A stretch of 64,000 bases of DNA from Roseococcus sp. SYP-B2431 (GCF_004336745.1 NZ_SJXD01000025.1:558001-622000); one strand, 5' to 3'. Numbered from the stretch's first letter, positions 1-8,094 are shown. Notes: a model not told the origin generated them from the letters alone. Program-made: numbers and translations.

Positions 1-1
1 G

Positions 2-835
2 GCCAAGACGCGCGTCGCGACCACGCTCGCCCAGGCGATCGAGGCCGCCTTCCAGCGCATCGCCTTCAGCCCGGGCCTGCGGATCGCCGATCTCATCGGA
101 ACCTTCGAGGAGGGCGAAGCGCCGGGCGGCCCGCCCCATGTCCCCGGCCCCGTCTTCGCCAACATCCTCCTGGCCGAGGACATCGACCAGGCCTCGCCGG
201 AGACGCGCCTGGCGCTGCTCGACGCCATGTCGGAGCGCTACGTCGCGGGGAGGGGCAGCGCGACCGACCTGCCCGTCATCTTCTTCGTCTGCGCGACCCA
301 TGCCCTTCCCGTCCATCATCGCGGAAAGCAGGCGCTCACGCCCGCGGAGCGGGATCGCTTCCTGATGCACCTGCGCATGGCCTATCCCGACGAGGCGGCC
401 GAGCGTCGCATCCTCGACATGGCGCGGCGGGAGAGCGCCCCGGCGGATCGGCCCGGGCCCGCGCCTGCGGTGCCCATGCCGCTCGCGGTGGTGCTGGCGG
501 CGCGGGAGATGGTGCGCGACGTCAGGCTCGGCCCCAAGATGCAGCGCCACATCACGTCGCTCGTCGCGGCGACCCGGGGCGGGCCGCCGCAGCCGAACGA
601 CGTCCGGCGCTGGCTCGCCGCCGGTGCCGGGCCGCGCGCGAGCATCGCCCTGGAGCGCTGCGCGCGCGCGCATGCCTGGCTGGCGGGGCGGCGGCAGGTC
701 ACGGACCGCGACGTGACGGCGGTGGCGCGCATCGTCCTGCGGCACCGGATCCAGCTCTCGGAAGCGGCGGAGGAAGCGGGCGTCACGGCGGATGCCGTCA
801 TCGACCAGCTTCTCGGGCGTCCCGCGGAGGCGTGA
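2..835 (+). CDS. MoxR-family AAA+ ATPase (5' end outside window)
   Basis: C-terminal part (277 residues visible) of a MoxR-type AAA+ ATPase, a family that acts as a chaperone for maturation of enzyme or stress complexes. The window opens inside the Walker A loop (AKT), followed by a MoxR-like stretch with VPGPVFANILLAEDID, an LLDAM motif, a sensor-1-like FFVCATHALP and the DRFLMHLRMAYPDE block; the small helical lid domain fills the rest to the TGA. Walker B reads LLAED where the family normally has LLADE, so the acidic pair is swapped, and the sensor-1 region has ATHALP instead of the common ATQNP. This suggests a divergent or less active ATPase. MoxR genes usually precede a DUF58 or von Willebrand gene; here a regulator follows instead. 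Confidence 0.8.
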   Translation, partial: AKTRVATTLAQAIEAAFQRIAFSPGLRIADLIGTFEEGEAPGGPPHVPGPVFANILLAEDIDQASPETRLALLDAMSERYVAGRGSATDLPVIFFVCATHALPVHHRGKQALTPAERDRFLMHLRMAYPDEAAERRILDMARRESAPADRPGPAPAVPMPLAVVLAAREMVRDVRLGPKMQRHITSLVAATRGGPPQPNDVRRWLAAGAGPRASIALERCARAHAWLAGRRQVTDRDVTAVARIVLRHRIQLSEAAEEAGVTADAVIDQLLGRPAEA

Positions 836-1009
836 GGCTCGACCGCGGCGCGCGCGAAAGGGGAAGGCAAGCATTACAGCGCATGGAAAACAGCTTCCTT
901 CCGTCAGTGGGACGGTATCTATTCGGCGCAACCAGGGAGGGGCGGTGCCACGGAAGCGGCATTCCACGACGGTGTCTCCGTCGTCAGGACGTTCGGCGAT
1001 TTCGATGCC

Positions 1010-1936
1010 ATGGCGGCCGCCCTTCCCGCCTGGGAGCTCGAATTCGCGCGCTTCGACGGGGGCGGCTTCTCCGCCCGCATCGAGATGGCGATGACCGCCC
1101 GGATGCAGATCGCGCGGCTGACGACGGATTCCGCGCTGCTTGCCGCCGGCAGCTCGCCGGCCGGAGCCTCGGGCGCCGCGCTGATCATGTCCGCGCCGCA
1201 GGGGGTCCGCTCGCGCGGCCGGGCGCTGGACGTGGCCACGACGGCGCCTGCGCGCCTGCAGCGAGGCGAGGTCCATTTCGTGACGGCCGGCGCCGTGGAC
1301 CTGATGGTGGTTGCGGCCGACCAGACCCTCTTCGAGCGCCATCTTCACGGCCGCTTCGACCGGGATGCCCGCTCGCTCGGCGCCGACTGGCTTCTCCGCG
1401 CTCCGCCCGGGACCGCCGATTGCGCGGAGCGCGGCCATGCCATCGCCGCCCTGCTGTCGGTGCTTTCGAACCGCGCCGCCCATTCGGCCGAGGCGCGCCA
1501 TCGGCTGCAGGAATGCGTGATGCAGATCCTGTTCGAAGGGCTCGAGACCGATGCCGCGTCGCTGCGCGCGGTGCCGCTGCCGGTGCGGCGGCGGGTGGCC
1601 CGCGCGGCGGAGGAGGTGCTCCGCGCGCGGATCGACGATCCGCCGTCGCTGCGGGAATTGTGCGAGCTGGTCGGCGTGCCCGAGCGCACCTTGCACCACG
1701 CCTTCCAGGAGGCGTTCGGCATGGCGCCGAAGGCCTACCTGCGGGCGCTCCGGCTCTGCGCCGCGCATCGCCGGCTGCGCGCCGGAAAGGGCCCGGTGAC
1801 GGAGGTGGCCGCCGATCTCGGCCTGTTCCATTTCGGCCGCTTTTCCCTGGAGTACCGCGCGATGTTCGGGGAGCCGCCATCGGAGACGCTGCGGCGCGCG
1901 CGGGTCCCGTCGAGGCTCCCCCGGATCGTCTGCTAG
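1010..1936 (+). CDS. AraC-family transcriptional regulator
   Basis: Transcription regulator of about 308 residues with a variable N-terminal sensing region and a C-terminal double helix-turn-helix AraC domain (about residues 190-300; SLRELCELVGVPERTLHHAF is the first HTH, and a VAADLGLFHFGRFSLEYR-like second helix set follows). The ATG has no convincing ribosome site, and the reading frame stays open upstream with family-like sequence (VSVVRTFGDFDAMAAALP), yet no ATG, GTG or TTG was found in that frame close by. The true start may therefore be further upstream, be unusual, or be hidden by a frameshift. The target is unknown; the neighbouring Bug receptor gene is convergent. Confidence 0.8.
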   Translation: MAAALPAWELEFARFDGGGFSARIEMAMTARMQIARLTTDSALLAAGSSPAGASGAALIMSAPQGVRSRGRALDVATTAPARLQRGEVHFVTAGAVDLMVVAADQTLFERHLHGRFDRDARSLGADWLLRAPPGTADCAERGHAIAALLSVLSNRAAHSAEARHRLQECVMQILFEGLETDAASLRAVPLPVRRRVARAAEEVLRARIDDPPSLRELCELVGVPERTLHHAFQEAFGMAPKAYLRALRLCAAHRRLRAGKGPVTEVAADLGLFHFGRFSLEYRAMFGEPPSETLRRARVPSRLPRIVC

Positions 1937-1994
1937 ATGTTTAGTCCCGCGCGATTCGGATTTCCGGCGCCTTCGCGCCCTCGGTCGTCACGCT

Positions 1995-2990
1995 TCAGCC
2001 GGGTGGAGGGAGGCGGCCGAGCCGCGTCAGGACGTCCCGCTCCTGCTCGAACAGGCGGGCCGCTTCCCGGGCGTAGTCCTCGCTTCCGAGATAGTTCACG
2101 GGCATGTCGAAGCGCTCGAGCACGCGCTGGACCGACGGATCGAAGAGAGCCTCCCGGAAGGCGTCGTGCAGCTTGCGGGTGATGGCCGGCTCCATGCCGC
2201 GCGGACCCGCGATGCCCGCGGCGGAATCGGCCGGCCATGTGATCCCGAACTCCCGAAGGGTCGGGACCTCGGGAAAGCGGGGCACCCTTTCGGCGGAGTA
2301 GACGACGAGCAGGCGCAGCCGGCCCGCCTCGACATGGGGCATCCAGCTGCTGGTCTCGGCGATGGCGTCGATCTGGCCTCCGAGCAGCGCCTGCAGCGAT
2401 TCCGTGCCTCCGCGGAACGGCACGGCGTTCCATTCGATGCCCTCCCGTCGCGCGATGATCTCAAGCGGAAGCTCGGTCGTGTTCACCCCGGGAAAGCCGT
2501 AGGCGATCCGGCCGGGATGGCCGCGGGCATGTTCGAGGAACTCTGGAAAGCTCCGCCAGGGCGATTCCGCGCGGACGACGAGGCCCATCAGCAGGCCGGT
2601 CAGCTGGATCACCCAGGTGAAGTCGGTGCGGGGGTCGAAGCCGGCCTGCGACGGCATGAGCAGCGGCAGGCGGAAGACGGTCACCGGCATCACCGCAAGC
2701 GTCTGGCCGTCGGGGCGGGCGTCGCGCACCGCGCGCGCGGCCAGGGTCGCCCCCGCTCCCGGCCTGTGCTCCACGACGACCGGCTGACCCAGGCTGTGCG
2801 AGGCGATCGCAGCGAGCGCGCGGATCGCGGCATCGCCCGGGCCGCCCGGCGGCGCGGGCAGCAGGAGCCGGACCGGCCGGTCGGGAAAGCGGGGCTGGGC
2901 CCGGGCCGCGGAACCCGGACCGGACGCGGCCATGCCCGCGGCGGCGGCTAGGCGCGCGAGCCCGCGCCTGCTCTGGTCCGTTCCCTTCAT
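1995..2990 (-). CDS. Bug/TctC-type periplasmic substrate-binding receptor
   Basis: Extracytoplasmic receptor of the tripartite tricarboxylate transporter family (about 331 residues). The N-terminus (MKGTDQSRRGLARLAAAAGM) carries a twin-arginine-like signal with cleavage near ARAQ, followed by the family hallmarks FPDRPVRLLLPAPPGGPGD, PVVVEHRPGAG and the VPTLREFGI region. Such receptors bind small carboxylates and deliver them to a TctAB membrane pair; none is adjacent, so this is an orphan. The start at 2990 was preferred over the longer 3059 alternative because AGGAAG lies 6 nt upstream and the signal peptide then begins properly. Ligand unknown. Confidence 0.88.
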   Translation of the reverse strand: MKGTDQSRRGLARLAAAAGMAASGPGSAARAQPRFPDRPVRLLLPAPPGGPGDAAIRALAAIASHSLGQPVVVEHRPGAGATLAARAVRDARPDGQTLAVMPVTVFRLPLLMPSQAGFDPRTDFTWVIQLTGLLMGLVVRAESPWRSFPEFLEHARGHPGRIAYGFPGVNTTELPLEIIARREGIEWNAVPFRGGTESLQALLGGQIDAIAETSSWMPHVEAGRLRLLVVYSAERVPRFPEVPTLREFGITWPADSAAGIAGPRGMEPAITRKLHDAFREALFDPSVQRVLERFDMPVNYLGSEDYAREAARLFEQERDVLTRLGRLPPPG

Positions 2991-3521
2991 GCGACGCTTC
3001 CTCGTGGCGCGCCACCCTAGCCTCGGCACCGGTGAGGGCGTGGCAATTTCGCGGGACATGCGGAAAAATGCGAAGGCCTGCCGATCGTTCGTCGCGAGCC
3101 GACCGCGTCTGCGGGAACCGGATAGCGCCCAGGCCTGCCGCTCTTATCGTTCCAAGCGGATCGGACGCCCCGGCTGGCGTCGGCGACCGAAGGGAGCTGC
3201 GCGATCCCGGCCCGGAGAGGGGAGGCGGCGCGCCTGCCCATCCGGCGGCGCATTCGGAGGTCTGACCGGCCTCCCCGGCCCCCATGCGCGGGCGCGTCAC
3301 ATGCGGGGCGCCGCGGCAGCCGGGCCCTTCGGCCGCGGAACGAGGGTAGCGTGATCACGCCCGGCGCGAGGCCCGCCACGGCACTGCCTCCACCGATGGC
3401 GGGAAACGGATAGCACCGCCCCCGCCCGCGGGCTGCATTGCAAGGGGGCAAGCGATGATGGGGACGCCCAGGGGCACCACCGCTGCGCACGCCGGATCGA
3501 CAAGGGTCAAGGAGGAACAGG
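2991..3521. other. intergenic stretch without a supportable gene
   Basis: About 530 bases between divergently transcribed genes. Several open frames cross it on both strands but none has a ribosome site, family-like sequence or sensible codon pattern. It presumably holds the promoters for the Bug receptor to the left and the lipoprotein gene to the right. Confidence 0.5.
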
Positions 3522-4079
3522 ATGAAACGCCGAACCGTGCTTCTGGGCAGCTTTTCAGCGCTGGTTGCGTGCCGGTCTGTGGACGCGGAGCAGACGACCA
3601 CGATCAACGCCGTCGTCGAGACGGTGGATCCCCGGTCGCGCGAAATCCTGCTTCGCGGCGGCGGCGGCGCTCAGTCCGGGGCGCTGCTCAGCATGGTCGC
3701 CAGCCAGAGGGTGCAACGGCTCGGCGAGATCCGGCCCGGCGATCGCGTGAGGGTGCGGTACTTCCAGGCGCTCGCGGCGCAGGCGGTCACGCCCTTGTCG
3801 CGCTCCAGCCTGCCCTTCGAAGGGGTGACGGTCGACCGTCGGGAAACGGCGGAACGCCCGGGCGGCGAGATCACGCGGGTCAGGCGCGGACGGGTCACCA
3901 TCACCGCCGTCGATGCGGCGACCGGCTCGGTCAGCTTCCTCGGGCCGAACAACGTGCCGCGCACGGTCGTCGCCCGGAACGCGGAGGTCCAGGCTTTCAT
4001 CCGGCGGCTGCGCGTCGGAGATCAGGTGGACCTCGTCTACGAGGAGGCGCTGGCGATTTCGGTCGAGCCGATGAGCTAG
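3522..4079 (+). CDS. putative lipoprotein of unknown function
   Basis: Predicted lipoprotein of 185 residues. The leader MKRRTVLLGSFSALVAC ends in a good lipobox (LVAC, Cys17). The mature part has two similar beta-rich halves: each speaks of nucleotide-free, DUF5666-like small barrels (RPGDRVRVRYFQA near residue 73; LRVGDQVDLVYEEALAI near the C-terminus). A strong AGGAGG lies 7 nt before the ATG. I do not recognise a named family and assign no function. It begins a same-strand group of exported small proteins (lipoprotein, patatin lipase, glycine-zipper protein), each with its own ribosome site. Confidence 0.7.
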   Translation: MKRRTVLLGSFSALVACRSVDAEQTTTINAVVETVDPRSREILLRGGGGAQSGALLSMVASQRVQRLGEIRPGDRVRVRYFQALAAQAVTPLSRSSLPFEGVTVDRRETAERPGGEITRVRRGRVTITAVDAATGSVSFLGPNNVPRTVVARNAEVQAFIRRLRVGDQVDLVYEEALAISVEPMS

Positions 4080-4174
4080 GCGGCGCCGTCCGGCCCTCAT
4101 GAACCATCACGGGATGGCATGTTTCTCCTGCGGCAGGCCACCCCCTCGACGATCGCGGGTGAGGAGTTCCTGGA

Positions 4175-4675
4175 ATGTATAAAGCCAATCGAATTCTCGC
4201 CTTGGGCGCGGTCCTCGGTCTGGCCGCCTGCGGGACGGGGGCGCCGCCTGAGCCGATGTTTCCGCTCGTCGATGCGACGGGCATGACCGTCGCCATGGTT
4301 CGTGAATCGGTGGTTCGCAACACCCCGCCGGGCACGGCGCTCCGTGCGAACATCAATGGCCAGGACCAGCTCGTGACGCTCGGACCGCGCGTCAACGCGG
4401 GCGTCACGGCCGGCCGCGCGGTCATCGTCGGCACGGATGAAGGCCGCCCCGTCGTCGAGCGCGTCGGGCCTGCCGCCGGCGACATGTCGCCGGTTGGCAC
4501 GCCCGTGATCACCGGCACGGGGGCGGATGGGCGTCCGATCATCACCTACGTGCAGCCTGGGCAGCAGGCGCCGGCCGGCGTCGTCGCCGGGCGCCCGGGG
4601 ACGCGCCGGATCGCGCCGGTCCAGCCCGGCACGCTGGCGCCGGGCGTGGCGCCGGTCGTTCAGCCGGCCCGCTAG
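4175..4675 (+). CDS. putative lipoprotein, proline/glycine-rich tail
   Basis: Predicted lipoprotein of 166 residues: a hydrophobic leader ending in the lipobox LAAC (Cys19), a central part of about 75 residues (TGMTVAMVRESVVRNTPPGT...) and a Pro/Gly/Val-rich, probably unstructured tail. GAGGAG sits 9 nt before the ATG. No family recognised; probably anchored in the outer-membrane periplasmic leaflet. A strong hairpin follows the stop codon, so it is probably its own transcript end. Confidence 0.65.
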   Translation: MYKANRILALGAVLGLAACGTGAPPEPMFPLVDATGMTVAMVRESVVRNTPPGTALRANINGQDQLVTLGPRVNAGVTAGRAVIVGTDEGRPVVERVGPAAGDMSPVGTPVITGTGADGRPIITYVQPGQQAPAGVVAGRPGTRRIAPVQPGTLAPGVAPVVQPAR

Positions 4676-4682
4676 TCGGATC

Positions 4683-4713
4683 GGGGCAGGGTGGCCACGA
4701 GGTCACCTGCCCC
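4683..4713 (+). terminator. GC-rich hairpin after lipoprotein gene
   Basis: Eight nt past the TAG, GGGGCAGG pairs with CCTGCCCC across an inner arm GTGGCC/GGTCAC with an ACGA loop. A U-tract is missing, as is common at this GC content, so termination is inferred from the stem alone. Confidence 0.5.
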
Positions 4714-4835
4714 CTCGCGCGGCGGAAGTGCCTGTTCTGGCCTCCCGACGTCCCGGAGCGACAAGCTCCGGCCCCGGCGGTGCCTCGCTGCGAGAGGGAC
4801 GACCTTTCGCGGCAACGACTCTCGAGAGGATAATC

Positions 4836-6035
4836 ATGGTCAACACCCGTTCGCGCCGGGGCGTGCTTGCGCTGGCCGCGGCCAGCCTCGGCGCCTGCAC
4901 CCTTCCGGTCCGGGAGCCGGCGGTGCCCCGCGGGCTGACCATGCGCGCCTCCGTTCTCGGCCTTCCCAACGAGCGATTTCTCATCGGCGAGGGCTACGCC
5001 GCGATCACGCGGGAATATCTCGCCGCGGGCGAGCGGCGGCGCGCCTTCCTGGGCCTCCGCCCGGGCGCCGTCCTGCCGCCCATGGACATGCTGGCCATTT
5101 CCGGCGGCGGCGAGGACGGGGCCTTCGGCGCGGGCCTGCTGAACGGCTGGAGCGTCGAGGGCTCGCGCCCCATCTTCAATCTCGTCACCGGCGTCAGCAC
5201 GGGTGCGCTCACCGCGCCCTTCGCCTTCATCGGAACCTCCGCGGATGCCGCGCTGAAGCGCGTCTACACCGGGATCACCCTGGCCGACGTCGCCATCGCG
5301 CGCGGGTACATGGCCGCCCTCTTCGACGATGCGATGGCCGATACCTCGCCGCTTTTCGCCACCATCACGCGCCAGCTCGACGACGCGATGCTGGCCGCGA
5401 TCGCGCAGGGCTACCGCGAGGGGCGCCTGCTGCTCATCGGCACCACCAACCTCGACACGCAGCTGCCCGTGGTCTGGAACATCGGGGCCATCGCCAATAG
5501 CGGGGACCCGCGCGCGCCGCAGCTCATCCGGCGCATCATGCTGGCCTCGGCGGCCATTCCGGGCGCCTTCCCGCCGGTCCTCTTCGACGTGGAGGCGGAC
5601 GGGCGGAAGTACCAGGAGCTGCATGTGGACGGCGGCGCCGTGGCGCAGGCCTTCCTCTATCCGACGGCCGTCGCCGAGCAGCGGCGTGCGAACCTGCGGG
5701 CGCGGCGCCCGGTGCCGACCATCCGAGCCTGGCTGATCCGCAACGCCCGGATGGACGCCAACTGGGCCTCGACGAACCGCCGGACGCTGAGCATCGCCCA
5801 GCGTGCCGTCGCCACGATGACGGCCATGAGCGGCTACAACGACGCGGTGCGCGTCTGGCTGAACGCGGAGCGGGACGGGGTCGAATTCCGGATGGCCTAT
5901 ATCGGCTCGGACTTCGGGGTCACCTACGACAGGCCCTTCGACCAGACCTACATGACGCCGCTGTTCAACTACGGCTTCGAGAAGGCCCGCGCGGGATATC
6001 CCTGGCTGCGGCAGCCTCCTTTCACATCCGGCTGA
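4836..6035 (+). CDS. patatin-like phospholipase, lipoprotein form
   Basis: Serine acyl hydrolase of the patatin family, 399 residues, predicted to be a membrane-anchored lipoprotein: the leader ends in the lipobox SLGAC. Visible features are the oxyanion-hole glycine run ISGGGEDGAFGAG (about residue 88), the nucleophile elbow GVSTG with Ser121, and the catalytic aspartate in HVDGGAV (Asp265). Patatins hydrolyse phospholipid or other acyl esters. The ATG at 4836 was chosen over an earlier in-frame start because GAGAGGA lies 5 nt upstream and the signal peptide begins there. A second, cytosolic-looking patatin occurs at 45393. Confidence 0.85.
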   Translation: MVNTRSRRGVLALAAASLGACTLPVREPAVPRGLTMRASVLGLPNERFLIGEGYAAITREYLAAGERRRAFLGLRPGAVLPPMDMLAISGGGEDGAFGAGLLNGWSVEGSRPIFNLVTGVSTGALTAPFAFIGTSADAALKRVYTGITLADVAIARGYMAALFDDAMADTSPLFATITRQLDDAMLAAIAQGYREGRLLLIGTTNLDTQLPVVWNIGAIANSGDPRAPQLIRRIMLASAAIPGAFPPVLFDVEADGRKYQELHVDGGAVAQAFLYPTAVAEQRRANLRARRPVPTIRAWLIRNARMDANWASTNRRTLSIAQRAVATMTAMSGYNDAVRVWLNAERDGVEFRMAYIGSDFGVTYDRPFDQTYMTPLFNYGFEKARAGYPWLRQPPFTSG

Positions 6036-6036
6036 G

Positions 6037-6066
6037 CCTGGCCGCCGAGCGGCCCTCGGCGCCAGG
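6037..6066 (+). terminator. hairpin directly after patatin gene
   Basis: CCTGGC-C-GCCGAG pairs with CTCGGC-GCCAGG around a short loop, starting 1 nt after the stop codon. It is a strong stem with one bulge and no T-run. Confidence 0.55.
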
Positions 6067-6133
6067 TCGCCTCGTTTCCCTGCGGGGGCGCCTCCCGCAG
6101 CGGGATCAACCCCTTGCACGATGGGACACTGCC

Positions 6134-6547
6134 ATGCACCGGATCACTTCGATGGCCGTCGGCGCCGTCGCTCTCAGCTGCGGGATCGCCGCGGCGCAGC
6201 CGGCCTTCTACCCCGCGAGGGGGCAATCCCCGGAGAGGCAGAACCAGGATCGCGCGGCCTGCGAGTCCTGGGCCCGGCAACAGGTCGGCCCGGCGCCCGC
6301 GGCCTCCAGCCCGGCGCGGGCCGGGGGCCGGGTGCGCGGCGCGGCCGCCGGCGCCACGGCGGCGGCGATCACCGGCAACGATGCCGGGCGCGGCGCCGCG
6401 GCCGGCGCGGTGGGGGGAGCAGCCGCCCAGCGCGGGGCGAGACGCCAGGACCGGCGGCACGCCGCGGCCACGCAGCAGCAACATGGCGCGTCCTTCGGCA
6501 GGGCCGTGGCGGCCTGCATGCAGGGACGCGGATACACGGGCGGCTGA
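6134..6547 (+). CDS. exported glycine-zipper protein
   Basis: Small exported protein, 137 residues: signal peptide to about residue 22 (AVALSCGIAAAQ), then a central Gly/Ala block in which small residues recur every four positions (RGAAAGATAAAITG, GRGAAAGAVGG), the pattern of glycine-zipper membrane segments. Two cysteines bracket it (AACESWA and AACMQGRGY), probably a disulphide in the periplasm. Related proteins insert in or associate with the outer membrane; function unknown. Another ATG lies 13 nt upstream in a different frame, but only this one gives the signal peptide. Confidence 0.65.
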   Translation: MHRITSMAVGAVALSCGIAAAQPAFYPARGQSPERQNQDRAACESWARQQVGPAPAASSPARAGGRVRGAAAGATAAAITGNDAGRGAAAGAVGGAAAQRGARRQDRRHAAATQQQHGASFGRAVAACMQGRGYTGG

Positions 6548-6579
6548 TCGGCCGCCGGGGCTGAGAGGCCGGTCGCGCC

Positions 6580-7005
6580 TCAGGCGCCGGCGATCTCCCG
6601 GATCATCGTGATCGTCCATTGCGAGTTGCCGCGGCCATGGGCCGAGACGCCGGCGCCGCCGCGAGGCGTCACGATGCCCTGGAGGGTGGAGGGGCCGGCG
6701 TAATTCAGCTCGACGGGATTGTTCTGCGACGTGAAAAAGCGGGCCGTACTCCCGCTCAGGCGGATGTCCACCTCGGTCGCGCCCCATCGTCCGGTGGCCC
6801 TGGTTCCCGCGTCGTTGACCGAGGTGACCTGCAGGACCACCGGCGTTCCCATCGGCATCAGGGGCCCCCGCCAGGTTCCGACGAGCCAATGGGGGCCGCC
6901 TTGCGCCGGCGAAGGCGCCGCCTGCGTGACGGGCCGGACATCCTGCTGGCAAGCCGCCAGGCCCATCATCGAGGCGGCGATCAGGAGCGTGCTTCTGCGG
7001 TTCAA
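6580..7005 (-). CDS. putative lipoprotein with TTG start
   Basis: Predicted lipoprotein of about 141 residues. The leader (NRRSTLLIAASMMGLAAC) ends in the lipobox GLAAC. The mature domain is rich in beta strands (HWLVGTWRGPLMPMGTPVVLQV, GRWGATEVDIRLSG) and looks like a small extracellular barrel; no named family recognised. An ATG 33 nt upstream would put eleven polar residues before the signal peptide, whereas TTG at 7005 has GGGAGG 5 nt ahead, so TTG is the preferred start. It converges on the glycine-zipper gene. Confidence 0.6.
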   Translation of the reverse strand: MNRRSTLLIAASMMGLAACQQDVRPVTQAAPSPAQGGPHWLVGTWRGPLMPMGTPVVLQVTSVNDAGTRATGRWGATEVDIRLSGSTARFFTSQNNPVELNYAGPSTLQGIVTPRGGAGVSAHGRGNSQWTITMIREIAGA

Positions 7006-7105
7006 AGGATGCCCTCCCTGTTGATTGCATGCCAGCAAATCAATTCGGCGCGGGCCGGGCGATTGGGAGAACTACGTGTGCGGATTCCTTTACACACCGG
7101 GCGTG

Positions 7106-7375
7106 CTAGTCGCCCGGCGGCTCGTCGTAGAAATCGACGCGCATTCGCATGGCACCGACAGGTTCGACGAAATGCAGCCGCCCGGGCGCCAAGGGCCCCG
7201 CGACATCGGGATTCAGGAGGACCGTCGAGAGGGGCTCGAGATAGGTGAGCTTCACCTGCCCCTCGAGCACGCGGATCATTCCCCAGGTCCCCGCTTTGGT
7301 GCTGTGCCGCGTCCGGAGGGCGGCGGGTAAGGTCGTCTCGTCGAAAACCGGCGTGGAGCGATAGGGCGTCGTCAT
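7106..7375 (-). CDS. DUF1971 (TehB N-domain-like) protein
   Basis: An 89-residue cupin-like protein of the DUF1971 family, recognisable by the start TTPYRSTPVFDETTLPAAL, the central TKAGTWGMIRVLEGQVKLTY and the closing LHFVEPVGAMRMRVDFYDE. Full length for the family. The same fold occurs as an N-terminal extension of some TehB tellurite-resistance methyltransferases, and tehB-type genes have been placed in predicted NsrR regulons; here the gene is 12 nt downstream of a microprotein gene controlled by NsrR-like sites. A role in nitrosative or oxyanion stress is inferred from context. Confidence 0.82.
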   Translation of the reverse strand: MTTPYRSTPVFDETTLPAALRTRHSTKAGTWGMIRVLEGQVKLTYLEPLSTVLLNPDVAGPLAPGRLHFVEPVGAMRMRVDFYDEPPGD

Positions 7376-7387
7376 GGTCCGGCCATC

Positions 7388-7540
7388 CTAGATGAACGGA
7401 AGGACCGACAAGACGACCACCAGGTTCCAGAACAGCATGTTCACCAGGGTCCGTATCATCGTGCGGCTGTCGACATCGCCCACATGCAGCGCGTCGCTGG
7501 CGAGGTTGCCGGGGAGCAGGAAGAGTTCCTTCGGATTCAT
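7388..7540 (-). CDS. 50-residue membrane microprotein, NsrR-linked
   Basis: Unannotated-looking small gene of 50 codons: MNPKELFLLPGNLAS at the start, an acidic polar middle (DALHVGDVDSRT) and one C-terminal hydrophobic span of about 20 residues (TLVNMLFWNLVVVLSVLPFI) ending at the TAG. A ribosome site (GAGG, 7 nt) precedes the ATG. It is the first gene of a two-gene unit with DUF1971, and its start lies 12 bases from a near-perfect NsrR operator. I do not recognise the family. The layout suggests a small inner-membrane protein made in response to nitric oxide. Confidence 0.65.
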   Translation of the reverse strand: MNPKELFLLPGNLASDALHVGDVDSRTMIRTLVNMLFWNLVVVLSVLPFI

Positions 7541-7552
7541 GGGGTGCCTCAT

Positions 7553-7575
7553 AAGGTGCATCACGAAAGCATCTT
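7553..7575. promoter_or_regulatory. NsrR-type operator 1
   Basis: 23-bp inverted repeat AAGGTGCATCA-C-GAAAGCATCTT. Its outer arms match the published NsrR dyad (AAGATGC...GCATCTT) at all but one position with the canonical 11-1-11 geometry. It lies immediately upstream of the microprotein gene, so repression by NsrR without nitric oxide is the natural reading. Confidence 0.75.
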
Positions 7576-7593
7576 ATAAGTGCCGCGCTTGAA

Positions 7594-7616
7594 AAGCAAT
7601 ACCGCTATTGCATCTT
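7594..7616. promoter_or_regulatory. NsrR-type operator 2, autoregulatory
   Basis: Second 23-bp site AAGCAATACCG-C-TATTGCATCTT, with a perfect right half (GCATCTT) and a degenerate left half. It ends 6 nt before the nsrR ATG and would block nsrR transcription, indicating autoregulation. The inner CAATA/TATTG arms add to the dyad. Confidence 0.6.
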
Positions 7617-7622
7617 ATCCGC

Positions 7623-8054
7623 ATGCGCCTCACCACCTTCACGGACTTTTCCCTTCGCATGCTGATCCACATCGCGCTCAAGCCGCAGGGCCGAGCGACG
7701 ATCGCTGAGGTGGCGCAGGCTTATGGCATCTCCGAGAACCACCTGATGAAGGTGGCGCAGCTGCTCGGCCAGGAAGGCTACGTGATCACGATGCGCGGGC
7801 GTGGCGGCGGCTTGGTCCTGGCACGGCCGGCGGCGCATATCACGGTGGGACAGGTGGTGCGGCGCCTCGAGCCGGACTTCGACCTGGTGCCTTGTTTCGC
7901 GGGGGGATGCTGCGTCATCCTGCCCGCCTGCCGTCTCAAACAGGCACTGCACGCGGCGCGCGAGGCATTCCTTGCGGTGCTGGATGCCACGACGCTCGAG
8001 GAGATAGCCCGGCCCGAGGCGGAGCTGCGCGGGCTGCTAGGGATCGCCACCTGA
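7623..8054 (+). CDS. nsrR: Rrf2-family nitric-oxide sensor repressor NsrR
   Basis: Rrf2 winged-helix repressor of 143 residues. The N-terminus MRLTTFTDFSLRMLIHIAL and the wing NHLMKVAQLLGQEGYV are typical of NsrR. The iron-sulphur ligands are at Cys91, Cys96 (with Cys97 beside it) and Cys103 in PCFAGGCCVILPACRLK, matching the three-cysteine NsrR spacing. NsrR holds an Fe-S cluster that reacts with nitric oxide, releasing DNA. An in-frame TTG lies 15 nt upstream but inside operator 2, so ATG 7623 is chosen. The gene is divergent from the microprotein/DUF1971 pair, and both promoters carry operators. Confidence 0.9.
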   Translation: MRLTTFTDFSLRMLIHIALKPQGRATIAEVAQAYGISENHLMKVAQLLGQEGYVITMRGRGGGLVLARPAAHITVGQVVRRLEPDFDLVPCFAGGCCVILPACRLKQALHAAREAFLAVLDATTLEEIARPEAELRGLLGIAT

Positions 8055-8094
8055 TTTGTCATCGCCGCCGCCGTGTGAGGAGTGCCCGGCACCG

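Noticed and set aside
4101-4128. TGAAC...GTTT resembling an EcfG promoter before the lipoprotein gene
   Set aside because: The spacing is one base short and the -35 box has a mismatch; too weak alone.
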